Shown: positions 1-8,336 of the stretch, in pieces
How positions within the stretch are numbered: position 1 is the first letter of the stretch
Layout: every line of letters starts with the position of its first letter
Made by a program: the position numbers and the translations under genes
Notes under the pieces: generated by a model
Databases searched by the model: none
What the model was told of the DNA's origin: nothing
Seen by the model: the letters and a program-made list of their open reading frames with translations, nothing else
From: Abyssibacter sp036156195
GTDB taxonomy: Bacteria; Pseudomonadota; Gammaproteobacteria; Nevskiales; OUC007
Direction: 5' to 3'
Assembly: GCA_036156195.1 (NCBI GenBank)
Contig: JAYZUZ010000011.1
Location: forward strand, 310,001 to 374,000
Length of the DNA stretch: 64,000 bases

Positions 1-262
1 CCACATCCAACGCCACGGCAAAGCGTTCGCCCAGCGGTGCACTGGCGCGAAACTGTCCGACCTCGATGTCATAACGCTCGGTCGTATCCGACGAAACCTG
101 AGCGGGATCGAGTTCGGCCTCGTCGTACAGCGCTGTTCGCAGCGACAGCCGTGTCGTCTCATCTCGGGTAGCGGCCGCCGCCTGGTAGGCCGGCAGGGTC
201 ATCGCTGCCGCGGTCAATGCCTGCAGAGCGGCGCTGCCGGGGCGTTTCTTGTCTTGGGTCAT
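1..262 (-). CDS. DUF3570 family protein, N-terminal part (runs off the window)
   Basis: Only the first 87 codons are inside the window; the gene continues past base 1. The frame opens at ATG 262 (MTQDKKRPGSAAL...). It has an Ala-rich hydrophobic stretch (LQALTAAAMTLPAYQAAAA) that looks like a signal peptide, then a region reading RLSLRTALYDEAELDP and TERYDIEVGQFRASAPLGER. This N-terminus is characteristic of DUF3570 proteins, predicted outer-membrane beta-barrels of unknown function. From memory of the family, they sit beside DUF4266, a TlpA-type thioredoxin and ApbE, and the first two are indeed next door here; ApbE would lie outside the window if present. It is the distal visible gene of the operon starting at 5030, 40 bases after the DUF4266 gene. 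The family call rests on a short fragment plus neighbours. Confidence 0.7.
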   Translation of the reverse strand, partial: MTQDKKRPGSAALQALTAAAMTLPAYQAAAATRDETTRLSLRTALYDEAELDPAQVSSDTTERYDIEVGQFRASAPLGERFAVALDV

Positions 263-302
263 CGTGCCTGTCTCCGGTGCCCGTATCGGGGCTGCCGCCC
301 GT

Positions 303-530
303 CTAGTTACATCCGCAACCGCCACCACCCACGCTGGCACCGCCAGTCGAGGCTTCCTTGCTGAAGTAGACATGCGTTTCCAGCTGCGCGGCCAGCGGAT
401 CGGGCTCCCACGCCATGGTCGGTTCTGCCAGGTGGCCCCGCTCCCAGGGTTTAAGCGGCGTGACCGAGCATCCGGCCAGCCATCCCAAAGCTATGGTCAG
501 GACCAAGCCACGCATCCAGTGAACCCGCAT
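303..530 (-). CDS. DUF4266 small lipoprotein
   Basis: This 75-residue protein has a lipoprotein signal (hydrophobic GLVLTIALGWLAGC; lipobox Cys at about residue 21), then a conserved stretch VTPLKPWERGHLAEPTM and a C-terminus rich in Gly ending GGGGCGCN. Those are the hallmarks of DUF4266, which encodes short outer-membrane lipoproteins of unknown function usually paired with DUF3570. The ATG overlaps the stop of the upstream thioredoxin gene by one base (TGATG), so translation is probably coupled. The vicinal Cys-x-Cys tail beside a TlpA-like protein hints at metal or redox chemistry, but that is inference only. Confidence 0.85.
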   Translation of the reverse strand: MRVHWMRGLVLTIALGWLAGCSVTPLKPWERGHLAEPTMAWEPDPLAAQLETHVYFSKEASTGGASVGGGGCGCN

Positions 531-1036
531 CAGGGCTGCCCGTTCATCGTCTGGACCAGTTGCTTGCGAATCTCGGAGATCTCCGACGGTCGGAACCCCT
601 CATGCCGCCAGGTCACGACACCCTGCGGGTTGATGATGAAGGATGTCGGCATGGTCGGAATCTTGTAAACCGTGGCCAGGCTCGCCTCCGGATCGGAAAT
701 GACCGGGTAGCTCACCGGGTAGCGTTTAAGGAAACGGCGAGCCGCCTCGGGATTCTCGTCCAGATTGACCGCAACAATCTCGAACAGGCCGGGATAGCCA
801 CCCGCGACCAAGTCGCTGCGCATTTGGTCCAGCATCGGGAGCGATTGCTTGCAGGGGCCGCACCAGGAGGCCCAGAAATCCAGCAACACGGTCTTGCCAC
901 GGAGTTCGGCAAGATCCAGCGTCTGGTCGTACAGCAGCCGGTCGCCGCGCGTCTCGGGCGCCACCTGCCCGATTTCAACGGCAGACGCCGCGAATACCGC
1001 GCAAAGCCCCAGCACAGCGAGTGCAAATCGTGTCAT
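530..1036 (-). CDS. TlpA/ResA-type periplasmic thioredoxin
   Basis: This 168-residue protein has a cleavable signal peptide (FALAVLGLCAVFAASAV) and one thioredoxin fold of the AhpC/TSA-Redoxin class. The active site reads FWASWCGPCKQS around residues 55-66. A cis-proline region (KIPTMPTSFIINPQG) lies near residue 130, and the C-terminus is short. Family members reduce disulfides in the periplasm, often in apocytochrome c maturation or for a specific client. The start overlaps the stop of the upstream DUF1552 gene by 4 bases and its stop overlaps the DUF4266 start. In this operon it could keep the CXXCH or other cysteines of the multidomain cytochrome, or the DUF4266 cysteines, reduced. The fold is secure; the client is a guess. 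Confidence 0.92.
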   Translation of the reverse strand: MTRFALAVLGLCAVFAASAVEIGQVAPETRGDRLLYDQTLDLAELRGKTVLLDFWASWCGPCKQSLPMLDQMRSDLVAGGYPGLFEIVAVNLDENPEAARRFLKRYPVSYPVISDPEASLATVYKIPTMPTSFIINPQGVVTWRHEGFRPSEISEIRKQLVQTMNGQP

Positions 1037-2352
1037 GCGTATAACCCCTGCAACGGCCCGTCTCCATGGCCGGTGTATCCAAAGCTGTTAATCGGAATGC
1101 CCACGGCGTTGGCGATAGAGACCAGCAGTTTGGCATGCGATTCGCCGTCACCATTGTGCGCCGAGGAATAATCCAGCGCCCGACCGGTCTCGAGACCACC
1201 CGCACGGCCCGCCAGCACAAACGGCATGTTGCGGTGGTCGTGCCGTGAAGAATGGCCCAGCTCGGAACAGAGGAAAATCACCGTGTTGTCGAGCAGTGTG
1301 CCGTCACCGTCGGGATGTGCATCCAGCTCACGCAACAAATAGGCGAACTGCTCGGTGAACCAGCGCTTGTAGAGCACAAAGTTTTCGGCGGAGGCGAGAT
1401 TGCTGGCATCAAAATGCGAGGAATCGTGATGGCGTTGCGAGGCGCCAGTCTCAGGCTGTAAATGCGTCGGACTGACCGGGTGCGACCATTGCAGCGACAG
1501 GCTTCGGGTCATGTCACATCCCAGCGCCTGCACGGCCAAATCCATTTGCAGCTTGCCCACCGTGGCGAACTGGTCATCGCGATCGTGGTACTTGGGATAG
1601 CTGTTGTAGCCCTCGGGAATGGCCCAGCCTTCGCGATTCCAGTCCGGCTGCGAACAGGCACCCGCACCGGCCTGGTCGGCCGCGAGAATCCGATTCTCGA
1701 CCTCGCGTAGCGACTCCATGTGCAACTCAAGCTTCTGCCGCTGCGCCTGACCGAGCCGGGTTTGCAGCGCATTCAGATCATCCAGCGCGGCATCAAGCAC
1801 CGACAGCTTGCGACGGTTTTCGATGTCTTCGACGCCGCCGGGTGGGCCGAACATCCGCTCGTACGCCGATAGTGGATTGTCCTCCGGCGAAACGGGTTGC
1901 CCGGAACCCAGAAAGGACATGTACCCCGAGCCGTTCTGGTGGTTGGAGGCCACACCCAGATGAATGGACGCGTGCGGCGTCTGATCCTTGAAGTACTGGC
2001 CGATAAAGACATCCATGGAGATATCGCCCGTGGCGGTGAGCACCTTGGCCACACCGCCTTCATGGGTCGACCCACCGGAATACATGTTCAGCCCACTGAG
2101 GAAGACACAATGCTGTCGCACCGATTCCAGTGGATCGGTCATGCGGGGCAGCGAGAAATTGTAGGTATCGCCACTGGGGTGCCACAGCTCAGGCGCACAG
2201 CCATCCGGGATGAACACAAACAAGGCGCGCGGCGGGCCGCTGCCCTCTGCGGCCAGCGCAGAGCGATGCAACAACGCCGACAGCGGGAGCGCTACGCCGG
2301 CTTGTGCCATGCCGCGCAGAAAACCACGACGGGAAACGGGACGCCGGATCAT
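1033..2352 (-). CDS. DUF1552 family secreted protein with twin-arginine signal
   Basis: This 439-residue protein opens with a Tat-like leader (SRRGFLRGMAQAGVALPLS), followed by the DUF1552 body. Recognisable segments include LFVFIPDGCAPELWHP, FLSGLNMYSGGSTHEGG, VLDAALDDLNALQTRLG and IFLCSELGHSSRHDHRNMPF near the C-terminus. DUF1552 proteins resemble the DUF1501/alkaline-phosphatase superfamily and are almost always encoded next to a DUF1592-type cytochrome, mainly in Planctomycetes and scattered Proteobacteria; their reaction is unknown. The ATG overlaps the stop of the DUF1592 gene by 4 bases (ATGA), so the two are probably made in fixed ratio. Tat export suggests that it folds, possibly with metal, before secretion. 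Confidence 0.9.
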   Translation of the reverse strand: MIRRPVSRRGFLRGMAQAGVALPLSALLHRSALAAEGSGPPRALFVFIPDGCAPELWHPSGDTYNFSLPRMTDPLESVRQHCVFLSGLNMYSGGSTHEGGVAKVLTATGDISMDVFIGQYFKDQTPHASIHLGVASNHQNGSGYMSFLGSGQPVSPEDNPLSAYERMFGPPGGVEDIENRRKLSVLDAALDDLNALQTRLGQAQRQKLELHMESLREVENRILAADQAGAGACSQPDWNREGWAIPEGYNSYPKYHDRDDQFATVGKLQMDLAVQALGCDMTRSLSLQWSHPVSPTHLQPETGASQRHHDSSHFDASNLASAENFVLYKRWFTEQFAYLLRELDAHPDGDGTLLDNTVIFLCSELGHSSRHDHRNMPFVLAGRAGGLETGRALDYSSAHNGDGESHAKLLVSIANAVGIPINSFGYTGHGDGPLQGLYA

Positions 2353-5030
2353 GCGTCACCTCCGGCCGTGCGGCGCACGAAACTGGGATGTGCGATCAAG
2401 TCCATCAGCATCGTCCTGAGATCAAAACCGCTGTCGCGGAAGGACTGGGTGAGATCTTCCAGCACACAGGCGTCGGCCTCGCCCTCGGCATACCCTCGGG
2501 CGTAGCGGTAGTACTGGGTGACGGCGCAATCCTGGGCGGCCGGGCTATTCGCCAGCAGCGTGCCCAACTGGCGCGTACCGAAGAACGGGTCGTTGGTCCC
2601 GGTGCGGAAGCCCTCGATGTCCACGACCTCTCCGGAATCATCGACGTTCTGACCGTTCTCGGTGGAGCGGTAGTCACCCACACCGTCATAGCGCTCAAAT
2701 CCGAAACCGATGCCATCGATGTACTGGTGACAGCCCGCGCAGTTGGGATCGTCCGTGTGCTGCCGGAACCGCTCGCGGGTGGTCAGACTGGGGTCCAGGC
2801 CCGGTGGCGTGGTATCCACGTCCTGCGGTGGATCGGGCAGGTCCTGGCACAGCAGACGCTCACGCACGAATACGCCGCGCTTGATCGGCGAGGATTCGTT
2901 GGAATGCGCGTGACTGGCCAGCAACGCGCCAGTCGAAAGAATGCCCCCGCGGGTGCCGTCGGTGACGGTCTGCTGGCTGAACTCCGGGTCGGACGTGGAA
3001 CCGGGTTGCCGATAGAACTCCCGCAGCACGCCGTTCAGAAATGCGTAGTCGGCGGTGTACAACTCATCCAGGGTGCCGGCCGCCGAATCAAACACCACAT
3101 GGGTCACGAAGCGCGTGAATTCCTCGGCCATGGATTCCCGGACAACGTCGTTGAAGCGGGGGTAGATCTCCTCGTCCTTGAACTGCTCGAGAATCTGATA
3201 CGCCCCCATCCACTGCTCGGCAAAGTCGGCCACCTGTTCGCGCGCCCGTGCGTCCTGCAATAACCGCTCGGCCTGGGCCAGGCGGCCGGCCGATGTCGAC
3301 AATGCGCCCTCTTCGGCCGCCTGCAGCAGCGCATCGTCCGGGGTGCTGCCCCATAAGAGATAGGACATGGCCGTAGCGATTTCGTAGTCGCTCAGCAGGT
3401 AAATGCCATTGCCCGCGGCCGTACCGATTTCAGCCCGGTACAGGAAATTCGGCGACGTCAGAATGGCCTGGATGATGAGCTCCATGGCCGTGTCGAAGTC
3501 GCCGCCAGTGAGCTCATCGCGGTTGAGATCACGATAAGCATCCCGTTCGGCTGTCGTCAGCGGCCGCCGGAAGGCCTGTCGGCCGAAGCGGTCGATGAAC
3601 GCATGCAGGCAGGCATCACCACTGCTGCACCCCTCCAGTAACGCACTTTGACGCTCGGCGACGGCCTGCTCCGCCACGGCCGCACCGGCCGCAAGATACT
3701 GATCAACGTGACGACTGGTCACCACCGCTACATGCGCATTGTTGTCGTAGCCGGAAACACGCGCCTCGACCGGAAAATCCGCCGTGAAATCGGTGGTGAG
3801 CCCGGTCAGGTCGGTGATGCTGCGGCTGTATTCGCGGCGCGTCAGCAGACGCAGCACCCGGTGTGCGCCGGGGTTATCGGCACAGGCCAGGGGCTCGCCG
3901 CCGCTGTCACCCGTATCACCCCCCGAACCGCCCTCGCCTGCATCCTGCTCCGCGCCGCTATTGGCCGTGATGCAACCCTCGGCGATCAGGCGCACATCGC
4001 TGGGCATGTCGTTGGTGCCGCCGTGCTCGCCCTGAAACCCGAACGTGGTCTCGGCACCGTCATCAATCTGGCTGTTGTAATCGACATGCCGGGCCGACAC
4101 GCTGGCGCCGGACTGGACGAGGTCGGTGTTCCAGGCATTGGTGATGTGCTGGCCGTTGTCGAAGGTAAAGGCGACCTCCCAGCCATCGATGGGCGCACCA
4201 CTGAAGTTGCGGATGACTACTTCGGTGACAAAGCCGACATTCCAGTTGCTCTGGAAACGCATCTCCACGGAACAGGTCGGCTCCGGGGCGGTTTCGCCAC
4301 TGTCGCTGCCGTCGCCGGTTCCGTCCCCAGCGTCGCCCTGGCCAGACCCGTCGTCGCCTGAGCCATCACCCGAGTCATTGCCCGAGCCATCGCCTGAACC
4401 CGTATCGCCCCCTGTCCCGCCACCCGCATCACCACCGGCGTCACCGCCACCCTCGCCGGCATCGCCGCCGGTGCCGTCCGATCCGCTCCCGCCCTGGCCA
4501 TCACCCACCGCGCCGCCGCTGGTGTCTTCCGGAAAGCCCTCCCAGATGTACTGCGCCACGTCTTCGGCGCAGGCGTCGACGCAGCGTGACGGGTTGCTCG
4601 ACGGCATGTTGTCGTGGATTTCGGGGACCAGCGTTTCCAGTGCCACGCAGGTCGGGCACTGGGCTGGCGTCATCGCCGGACCGATACCGCCTTCGCCGCG
4701 GTCGCCATGGCAGTTGGCGCAGTGCAGCGCGTACTGGCGCTTGCCATTGTCGAGATCGGGTCCGGCTCCCGAGGCCCCTTCATCACCGCCGGTCTCAACG
4801 GGATCGTCCGTGCCGCTATTGCCACCGTCGCCGCCGTCGTCCGGACTGCTGCCATCGCCCGCGGCGCCGTCCCCCGTGCCGCCGCCTATCGGGTCGGCGA
4901 CGTCGGAGACCGGATCGGCTTCGCCGGAGTAGTCACCGCTGCAGGCCACTGCCAGTGGCAGCAGACAAAACAGCAAAAGCCAGCGACCGCCTTGAAGGCC
5001 GACTGACCTGTTGAAGTGGCTCCCCTGCAT
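2349..5030 (-). CDS. Multidomain DUF1587/1592/1588/1585-type cytochrome lipoprotein with CBM2-like domain
   Basis: 893 residues from ATG 5030, which has a GGGGA ribosome site 7 bases upstream; a GTG at 5048 is the alternative. Order: lipoprotein signal (LLLFCLLPLAVAC, Cys 30); Gly/Asp/Ser-rich spacer; a cytochrome c module with CANCH at about 104-108 and a later DNMP as candidate Met ligand; a very long Gly/Asp/Ser linker; a domain from about 250 to 355 bounded by Cys with GFVTEVVIRNFSGAPIDGWE, AWNTDL and TTFGFQGEHGG, matching the family-2 carbohydrate-binding pattern; another spacer; then the DUF1587-DUF1595-DUF1592-DUF1588-DUF1585 series (RRLLTRREYSRSITDLTGL, FGRQAFRRPLTTAER, FRQHTDDPNCAGCHQYIDGI). 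CAGCH is a second haem motif. The protein heads the operon with DUF1552 and TlpA. Substrate binding and redox activity on a polysaccharide are inferred; the biochemical role of the family is unknown. Confidence 0.88.
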   Translation of the reverse strand: MQGSHFNRSVGLQGGRWLLLFCLLPLAVACSGDYSGEADPVSDVADPIGGGTGDGAAGDGSSPDDGGDGGNSGTDDPVETGGDEGASGAGPDLDNGKRQYALHCANCHGDRGEGGIGPAMTPAQCPTCVALETLVPEIHDNMPSSNPSRCVDACAEDVAQYIWEGFPEDTSGGAVGDGQGGSGSDGTGGDAGEGGGDAGGDAGGGTGGDTGSGDGSGNDSGDGSGDDGSGQGDAGDGTGDGSDSGETAPEPTCSVEMRFQSNWNVGFVTEVVIRNFSGAPIDGWEVAFTFDNGQHITNAWNTDLVQSGASVSARHVDYNSQIDDGAETTFGFQGEHGGTNDMPSDVRLIAEGCITANSGAEQDAGEGGSGGDTGDSGGEPLACADNPGAHRVLRLLTRREYSRSITDLTGLTTDFTADFPVEARVSGYDNNAHVAVVTSRHVDQYLAAGAAVAEQAVAERQSALLEGCSSGDACLHAFIDRFGRQAFRRPLTTAERDAYRDLNRDELTGGDFDTAMELIIQAILTSPNFLYRAEIGTAAGNGIYLLSDYEIATAMSYLLWGSTPDDALLQAAEEGALSTSAGRLAQAERLLQDARAREQVADFAEQWMGAYQILEQFKDEEIYPRFNDVVRESMAEEFTRFVTHVVFDSAAGTLDELYTADYAFLNGVLREFYRQPGSTSDPEFSQQTVTDGTRGGILSTGALLASHAHSNESSPIKRGVFVRERLLCQDLPDPPQDVDTTPPGLDPSLTTRERFRQHTDDPNCAGCHQYIDGIGFGFERYDGVGDYRSTENGQNVDDSGEVVDIEGFRTGTNDPFFGTRQLGTLLANSPAAQDCAVTQYYRYARGYAEGEADACVLEDLTQSFRDSGFDLRTMLMDLIAHPSFVRRTAGGDA

Positions 5031-5069
5031 CACGCGTTCCCCAATCACGATGAATCAGCCCAGACCGGG

Positions 5070-5095
5070 CTGTTCAGTAAATTTTACGTGAACAG
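5070..5095. promoter_or_regulatory. Inverted repeat upstream of the CBM2-cytochrome operon
   Basis: CTGTTCA (5070-5076) and TGAACAG (5089-5095) form perfect 7-base arms. The AT-rich core GTAAATTTTAC is itself nearly palindromic, so the whole site reads as a 12-base arm palindrome with one bulged G. It lies 40-65 bases before the ATG at 5030, inside the only non-coding gap before this operon (5031-5157), which suits an operator for a dimeric regulator. The 12-base gap between CTGT and ACAG ends does not fit the LexA spacing. Which factor binds is unknown. Confidence 0.5.
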
Positions 5096-5157
5096 TCGGC
5101 AAAAGCCGGGCCAGTTATCGGCAGGCTGACACCCCCCGGCTCGAACAGGGCCTCGGG

Positions 5158-5994
5158 CTAGGCAGGTTCGGCGGAGGCCAGCGCGCCCTTGCGCAGTCCC
5201 TCATAGGCACGAACCGTGACCGGCTGCCCCTGCTGCGCGGCCAGTGTGCTGGCGATGTAGGCCGCCAGACATTCCACCGTGGTGTCGCCCGGTATGACGT
5301 CAATCTGTCCTTCAGGCAGCTCGATCTCGAACCGGCCCTGCGGCGCGTCGTACCCGAATCGGCGATGCCCCGGGCGCTGCGCCGCCAATTCGTCGTCGAC
5401 GGTGGCAAGAAACCGGTTGTTCCAGCGCTCGGCCCATTGAGCTTCCAGCGCCGGATCGCGCTCCCCGGCGCGGGTGATCTTCAGCCGAGAGCGATGCCCA
5501 TGGGCGATGCGCTGACAATCTCCGTCATGTTTCCGCAAACCGTGACAATAGTGGTAGTAGGCACCATCGATGGCCTCTGGCTGCAGCTGCACGCGCACCG
5601 CGTCAACATTGTCCGGCACCACGGCACGCACGGCGGCCGACACGGCGTCGGCGACCGTCTCCACCGTCACGGCCGTGGCCGGCAGGCGGCAGAACGCGAT
5701 ATCCGGTGAGCAGACCTCGATCTCGCCGCCACCCACCAGTCCCAGCACGACCTGCCCCGGCTGGATGTGCAGCGCGGGGTGTGCCGCCGGGACGAGCAGC
5801 TTGTGATCGACCAGCGCTTCGGCCGCTGCCCGGACCTCTCGCTTAACCCGGCCAAAGTCCAGCACCATGCCCTGGGCATCCAGTTCGCCGGACAGCTCCA
5901 GATCCATTAAATAGGTTTCGCCAACCAGCCCGCGTTCGGGATCCAGCAGGGCGAAATCGAGATTGGCAAGTTGCTCGACAAACAGCGTGGCCAT
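5158..5994 (-). CDS. Two-domain 6-pyruvoyl/6-carboxytetrahydropterin synthase-like protein
   Basis: 278 residues from ATG 5994 (MATLFVEQL...). A GCG-rich ORF extends 9 codons further to 6021, but neither start has a clear ribosome site. The N-terminal half has GETYLMDLELSGELD and MVLDFGRVKREV, the second-strand pattern of QueD (LDFG..K). The C-terminal half has a metal-site cluster YYHYCHGLRKHDGDCQ followed by RIAHGH, and PGDTTVECLAAYIA, matching the VDxxPTxENLA region. QueD itself is about 120 residues, so this is a tandem or expanded member of the tetrahydropterin synthase family, as seen in several Pseudomonas-group bacteria. It may act in queuosine or folate-like pterin metabolism. No other queuosine gene is nearby, so the reaction is uncertain. 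Confidence 0.75.
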   Translation of the reverse strand: MATLFVEQLANLDFALLDPERGLVGETYLMDLELSGELDAQGMVLDFGRVKREVRAAAEALVDHKLLVPAAHPALHIQPGQVVLGLVGGGEIEVCSPDIAFCRLPATAVTVETVADAVSAAVRAVVPDNVDAVRVQLQPEAIDGAYYHYCHGLRKHDGDCQRIAHGHRSRLKITRAGERDPALEAQWAERWNNRFLATVDDELAAQRPGHRRFGYDAPQGRFEIELPEGQIDVIPGDTTVECLAAYIASTLAAQQGQPVTVRAYEGLRKGALASAEPA

Positions 5995-6096
5995 GGCATT
6001 GCATCGCAGGTGGGGGCGCACAGCCTCGCGCCGACGCCTGCGCGCGTCAACGCGTTGTTACACTACGCGCCCGCTACTCCCCCTTGATGTCACACC

Positions 6097-7506
6097 ATGT
6101 CCGTCACGACTCGCTTTGCCCCATCCCCCACCGGTTACCTCCATATTGGGGGCGCGCGCACCGCGCTGTACTCCTGGTTGTACGCGCGCCAACAAGGCGG
6201 CCGCTTCGTGCTGCGTATCGAAGACACGGACCGTGAGCGTTCCACCGAAGAATCGGTGCAGGCGATTCTCGACGGCATGGCCTGGCTGGGCCTGGAGGCC
6301 GACGAGGCACCGGTATTCCAGACCGCGCGCTTCGATCGCTACAAGGCGCTGACCCAGCAGTTGCTGGACAGCGGCCACGCCTACCATTGCTATTGCAGCA
6401 AGGACGAGCTGGAGACCATGCGCGAGGAAGCCCGCGCCGCTGGCCGCAAGCCAATGTATGACGGGCGCTGCCGCGATCGCAAGGAACCCGTGCCAGGCGT
6501 GGAGCCGGTCGTGCGCTTCCGCTCGCCGGACGATGGCGAGACCGCGTTCGACGATCTGATCAAGGGTCGCGTCGTGTTCCAGAACAAGGAACTGGACGAT
6601 TTGATCATTGCCCGCGGCGACGGCACGCCAACCTACAACTTCACCGTCGTCGTCGACGACTACGAAATGGGCATTAGCCACGTAATTCGCGGCGACGACC
6701 ATGTGAACAACACCCCGCGCCAGATCCAGATTCTGGAAGCGCTGGGCGCAACCGTGCCGGTGTACGCCCACGTGCCGATGATTCTGGGCGAAGACGGCAA
6801 ACGCCTGTCCAAGCGCCATGGCGCTGTCGGTGTCATGAGCTACCGCGACGAGGGCTATCTGCCCGAGGCCCTGCTCAACTATCTGGTGCGCCTCGGTTGG
6901 TCGCATGGCGATCAGGAAGTCTTTACCCGCGACGAAATGCTGGCGCATTTCCGCATCGAACAGGTCCAGAAGGGCGCAGGCGCCTTCAACCCGAGCAAGC
7001 TGGTATGGATTAATCACCAGCACCTGCAGAGCATGGACCCGGCCCAGGTGTTGAAGCACTGGCAGTGGCATCTGGACCAAGCCGGCATTGACGTGTCCCA
7101 GGGCCCGGACCCCATCGCCGTCATCGAGTCCCAGCGCGAACGCTGCAAGACGCTGGTCGAGATGACCGACAAGAGCCGCTTTTTCTATGAGGCGCCGACG
7201 GAGTACGCCGACAAGGCCGTCAAGAAGTGGTTCAAGGGTGATGCCCAGGCTGTGCTCACCGATCTGCTGGAAGGCTTCAAGGCCTTGCCGGAGTGGACCG
7301 GGGCCGCTGCCCATGCCGTGGTCCACGGCGTCGCCGAGCGCCGCGAACTGGGCCTGGGCAAGGTGGCCCAGCCCATCCGCGTAGCGGTCTCCGGCGATGC
7401 GGTCTCTCCGCCCATCGACGAGACGCTGGAACTGCTGGGCCGCGAGCAAACCGAAACTCGCATCGCCCGGGCCATCGAGTTTCTGGCCGCGCGGGACGCC
7501 GCATGA
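6097..7506 (+). CDS. gltX: Glutamyl-tRNA synthetase
   Basis: This 469-residue class I aminoacyl-tRNA synthetase charges tRNA-Glu with glutamate in the cytoplasm. The HIGH motif reads PSPTGYLHIGGARTAL at residues 9-24 and the KMSKS motif reads GKRLSKRHG near residue 233. The zinc-binding-type region contains YHCYCSKDEL and a later CRDR, as in gammaproteobacterial GltX. Length equals the family norm (about 470), and the C-terminal anticodon-binding domain is complete, ending at residues RAIEFLAARDAA. The gene is divergent from the QueD-like gene (about 100 bases between starts), and its TGA overlaps the ATG of the M23 peptidase gene, so the following two genes probably share its transcript. The identification is secure. 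Confidence 0.98.
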   Translation: MSVTTRFAPSPTGYLHIGGARTALYSWLYARQQGGRFVLRIEDTDRERSTEESVQAILDGMAWLGLEADEAPVFQTARFDRYKALTQQLLDSGHAYHCYCSKDELETMREEARAAGRKPMYDGRCRDRKEPVPGVEPVVRFRSPDDGETAFDDLIKGRVVFQNKELDDLIIARGDGTPTYNFTVVVDDYEMGISHVIRGDDHVNNTPRQIQILEALGATVPVYAHVPMILGEDGKRLSKRHGAVGVMSYRDEGYLPEALLNYLVRLGWSHGDQEVFTRDEMLAHFRIEQVQKGAGAFNPSKLVWINHQHLQSMDPAQVLKHWQWHLDQAGIDVSQGPDPIAVIESQRERCKTLVEMTDKSRFFYEAPTEYADKAVKKWFKGDAQAVLTDLLEGFKALPEWTGAAAHAVVHGVAERRELGLGKVAQPIRVAVSGDAVSPPIDETLELLGREQTETRIARAIEFLAARDAA

Positions 7507-8336
7507 TCTGGCAGCGACTGGCCCTGGCGCTGGGCTTGGCGCTGCTGCTGCCGGCCTGGGCCGCGCCGACGCTGTCGGTGCGCGATACCGTGACGCAGGG
7601 TGCCATGGTGCGCGGCCAGACCACCGCAGGCGCGACCGTCACCATGAATGGCCAGTCGCTGCCGGTGACGGCCGAAGGCGCGTTCGTATTCGCCGTTGCC
7701 CGCGCCTACGAGGGTACGGTCACTGTCCGTGCGACCGACCCCCAGGGCCAGACTGCGGCACTGGAACTGCCCGTGGTCGAGCGCAGCTTCGATGTGCAGC
7801 GCATTGACGGCCTGCCGCAGGACAAGGTCACGCCGCCCCGCTCCCAGGAGCTGCAGGACCGCATCTGGCGTGAGGTGGTCCAGATTCGCGAAGCACGGGG
7901 CCAGGCGTCGGCACGCACCGATTTCACGCAGGCCTTCATCTGGCCGGTCGATGGCATTGTCACCGGCGTGTTCGGCAGCCAGCGAATCCTCAACGGTACG
8001 CCCAAGTCACCGCATTCAGGCCTGGACATCGCAGGTGCCACCGGCACGCCCGTCCTCGCCCCCGCCGGCGGCGTGGTCACCCTGTGGCACCCGGACATGT
8101 ACTTCACCGGTGGCACGCTCATCGTCGATCACGGCCACGGCATTACCAGCACCTTTATCCACTTGTCTGACACGCTGGTGGCCGAGGGCGATATCGTCGA
8201 GCAGGGCCAACCCATCGCCAAGGTCGGCGCAACTGGACGGGCGACGGGCCCTCATCTGCACTGGTCGATGAACTGGGACAAGGTCCGTATCGATCCGCAG
8301 TTGCTGCTACCCAAACGCGACGAGCCGGCCTCGTGA
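7503..8336 (+). CDS. M23 family metallopeptidase, secreted
   Basis: 277 residues from ATG 7503, overlapping the gltX stop. A signal peptide (RLALALGLALLLPAWAA) is followed by a small beta domain (residues about 20-90) and then a LytM/M23 peptidase domain. Zinc ligands are visible as HSGLDIA (H-x3-D) near residue 174 and HLHW near 253, with the third histidine in TFIHLSD. All ligands needed for activity are present, unlike EnvC/NlpD-type LytM factors, so it is probably an active peptidoglycan endopeptidase acting on peptide cross-links in the periplasm. It overlaps the next gene by 4 bases. Whether it cleaves or only binds murein cannot be settled from sequence. Confidence 0.92.
   Translation: MIWQRLALALGLALLLPAWAAPTLSVRDTVTQGAMVRGQTTAGATVTMNGQSLPVTAEGAFVFAVARAYEGTVTVRATDPQGQTAALELPVVERSFDVQRIDGLPQDKVTPPRSQELQDRIWREVVQIREARGQASARTDFTQAFIWPVDGIVTGVFGSQRILNGTPKSPHSGLDIAGATGTPVLAPAGGVVTLWHPDMYFTGGTLIVDHGHGITSTFIHLSDTLVAEGDIVEQGQPIAKVGATGRATGPHLHWSMNWDKVRIDPQLLLPKRDEPAS

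Noticed and set aside
4126..4932. Pro/Ser-rich 268-codon frame opposite the cytochrome linker
   Set aside because: It is the complement of Gly/Asp-rich linker codons and has no start context; low-complexity artefact.
5070..5095. LexA box reading of the palindrome at 5070
   Set aside because: The ends CTGT and ACAG are separated by 18 bases instead of 8.
6058..7449. 463-codon open frame antisense to gltX
   Set aside because: GC-rich codon bias creates long mirror frames. The plus strand holds a complete GltX, and the antisense product shows no domain or ribosome site.
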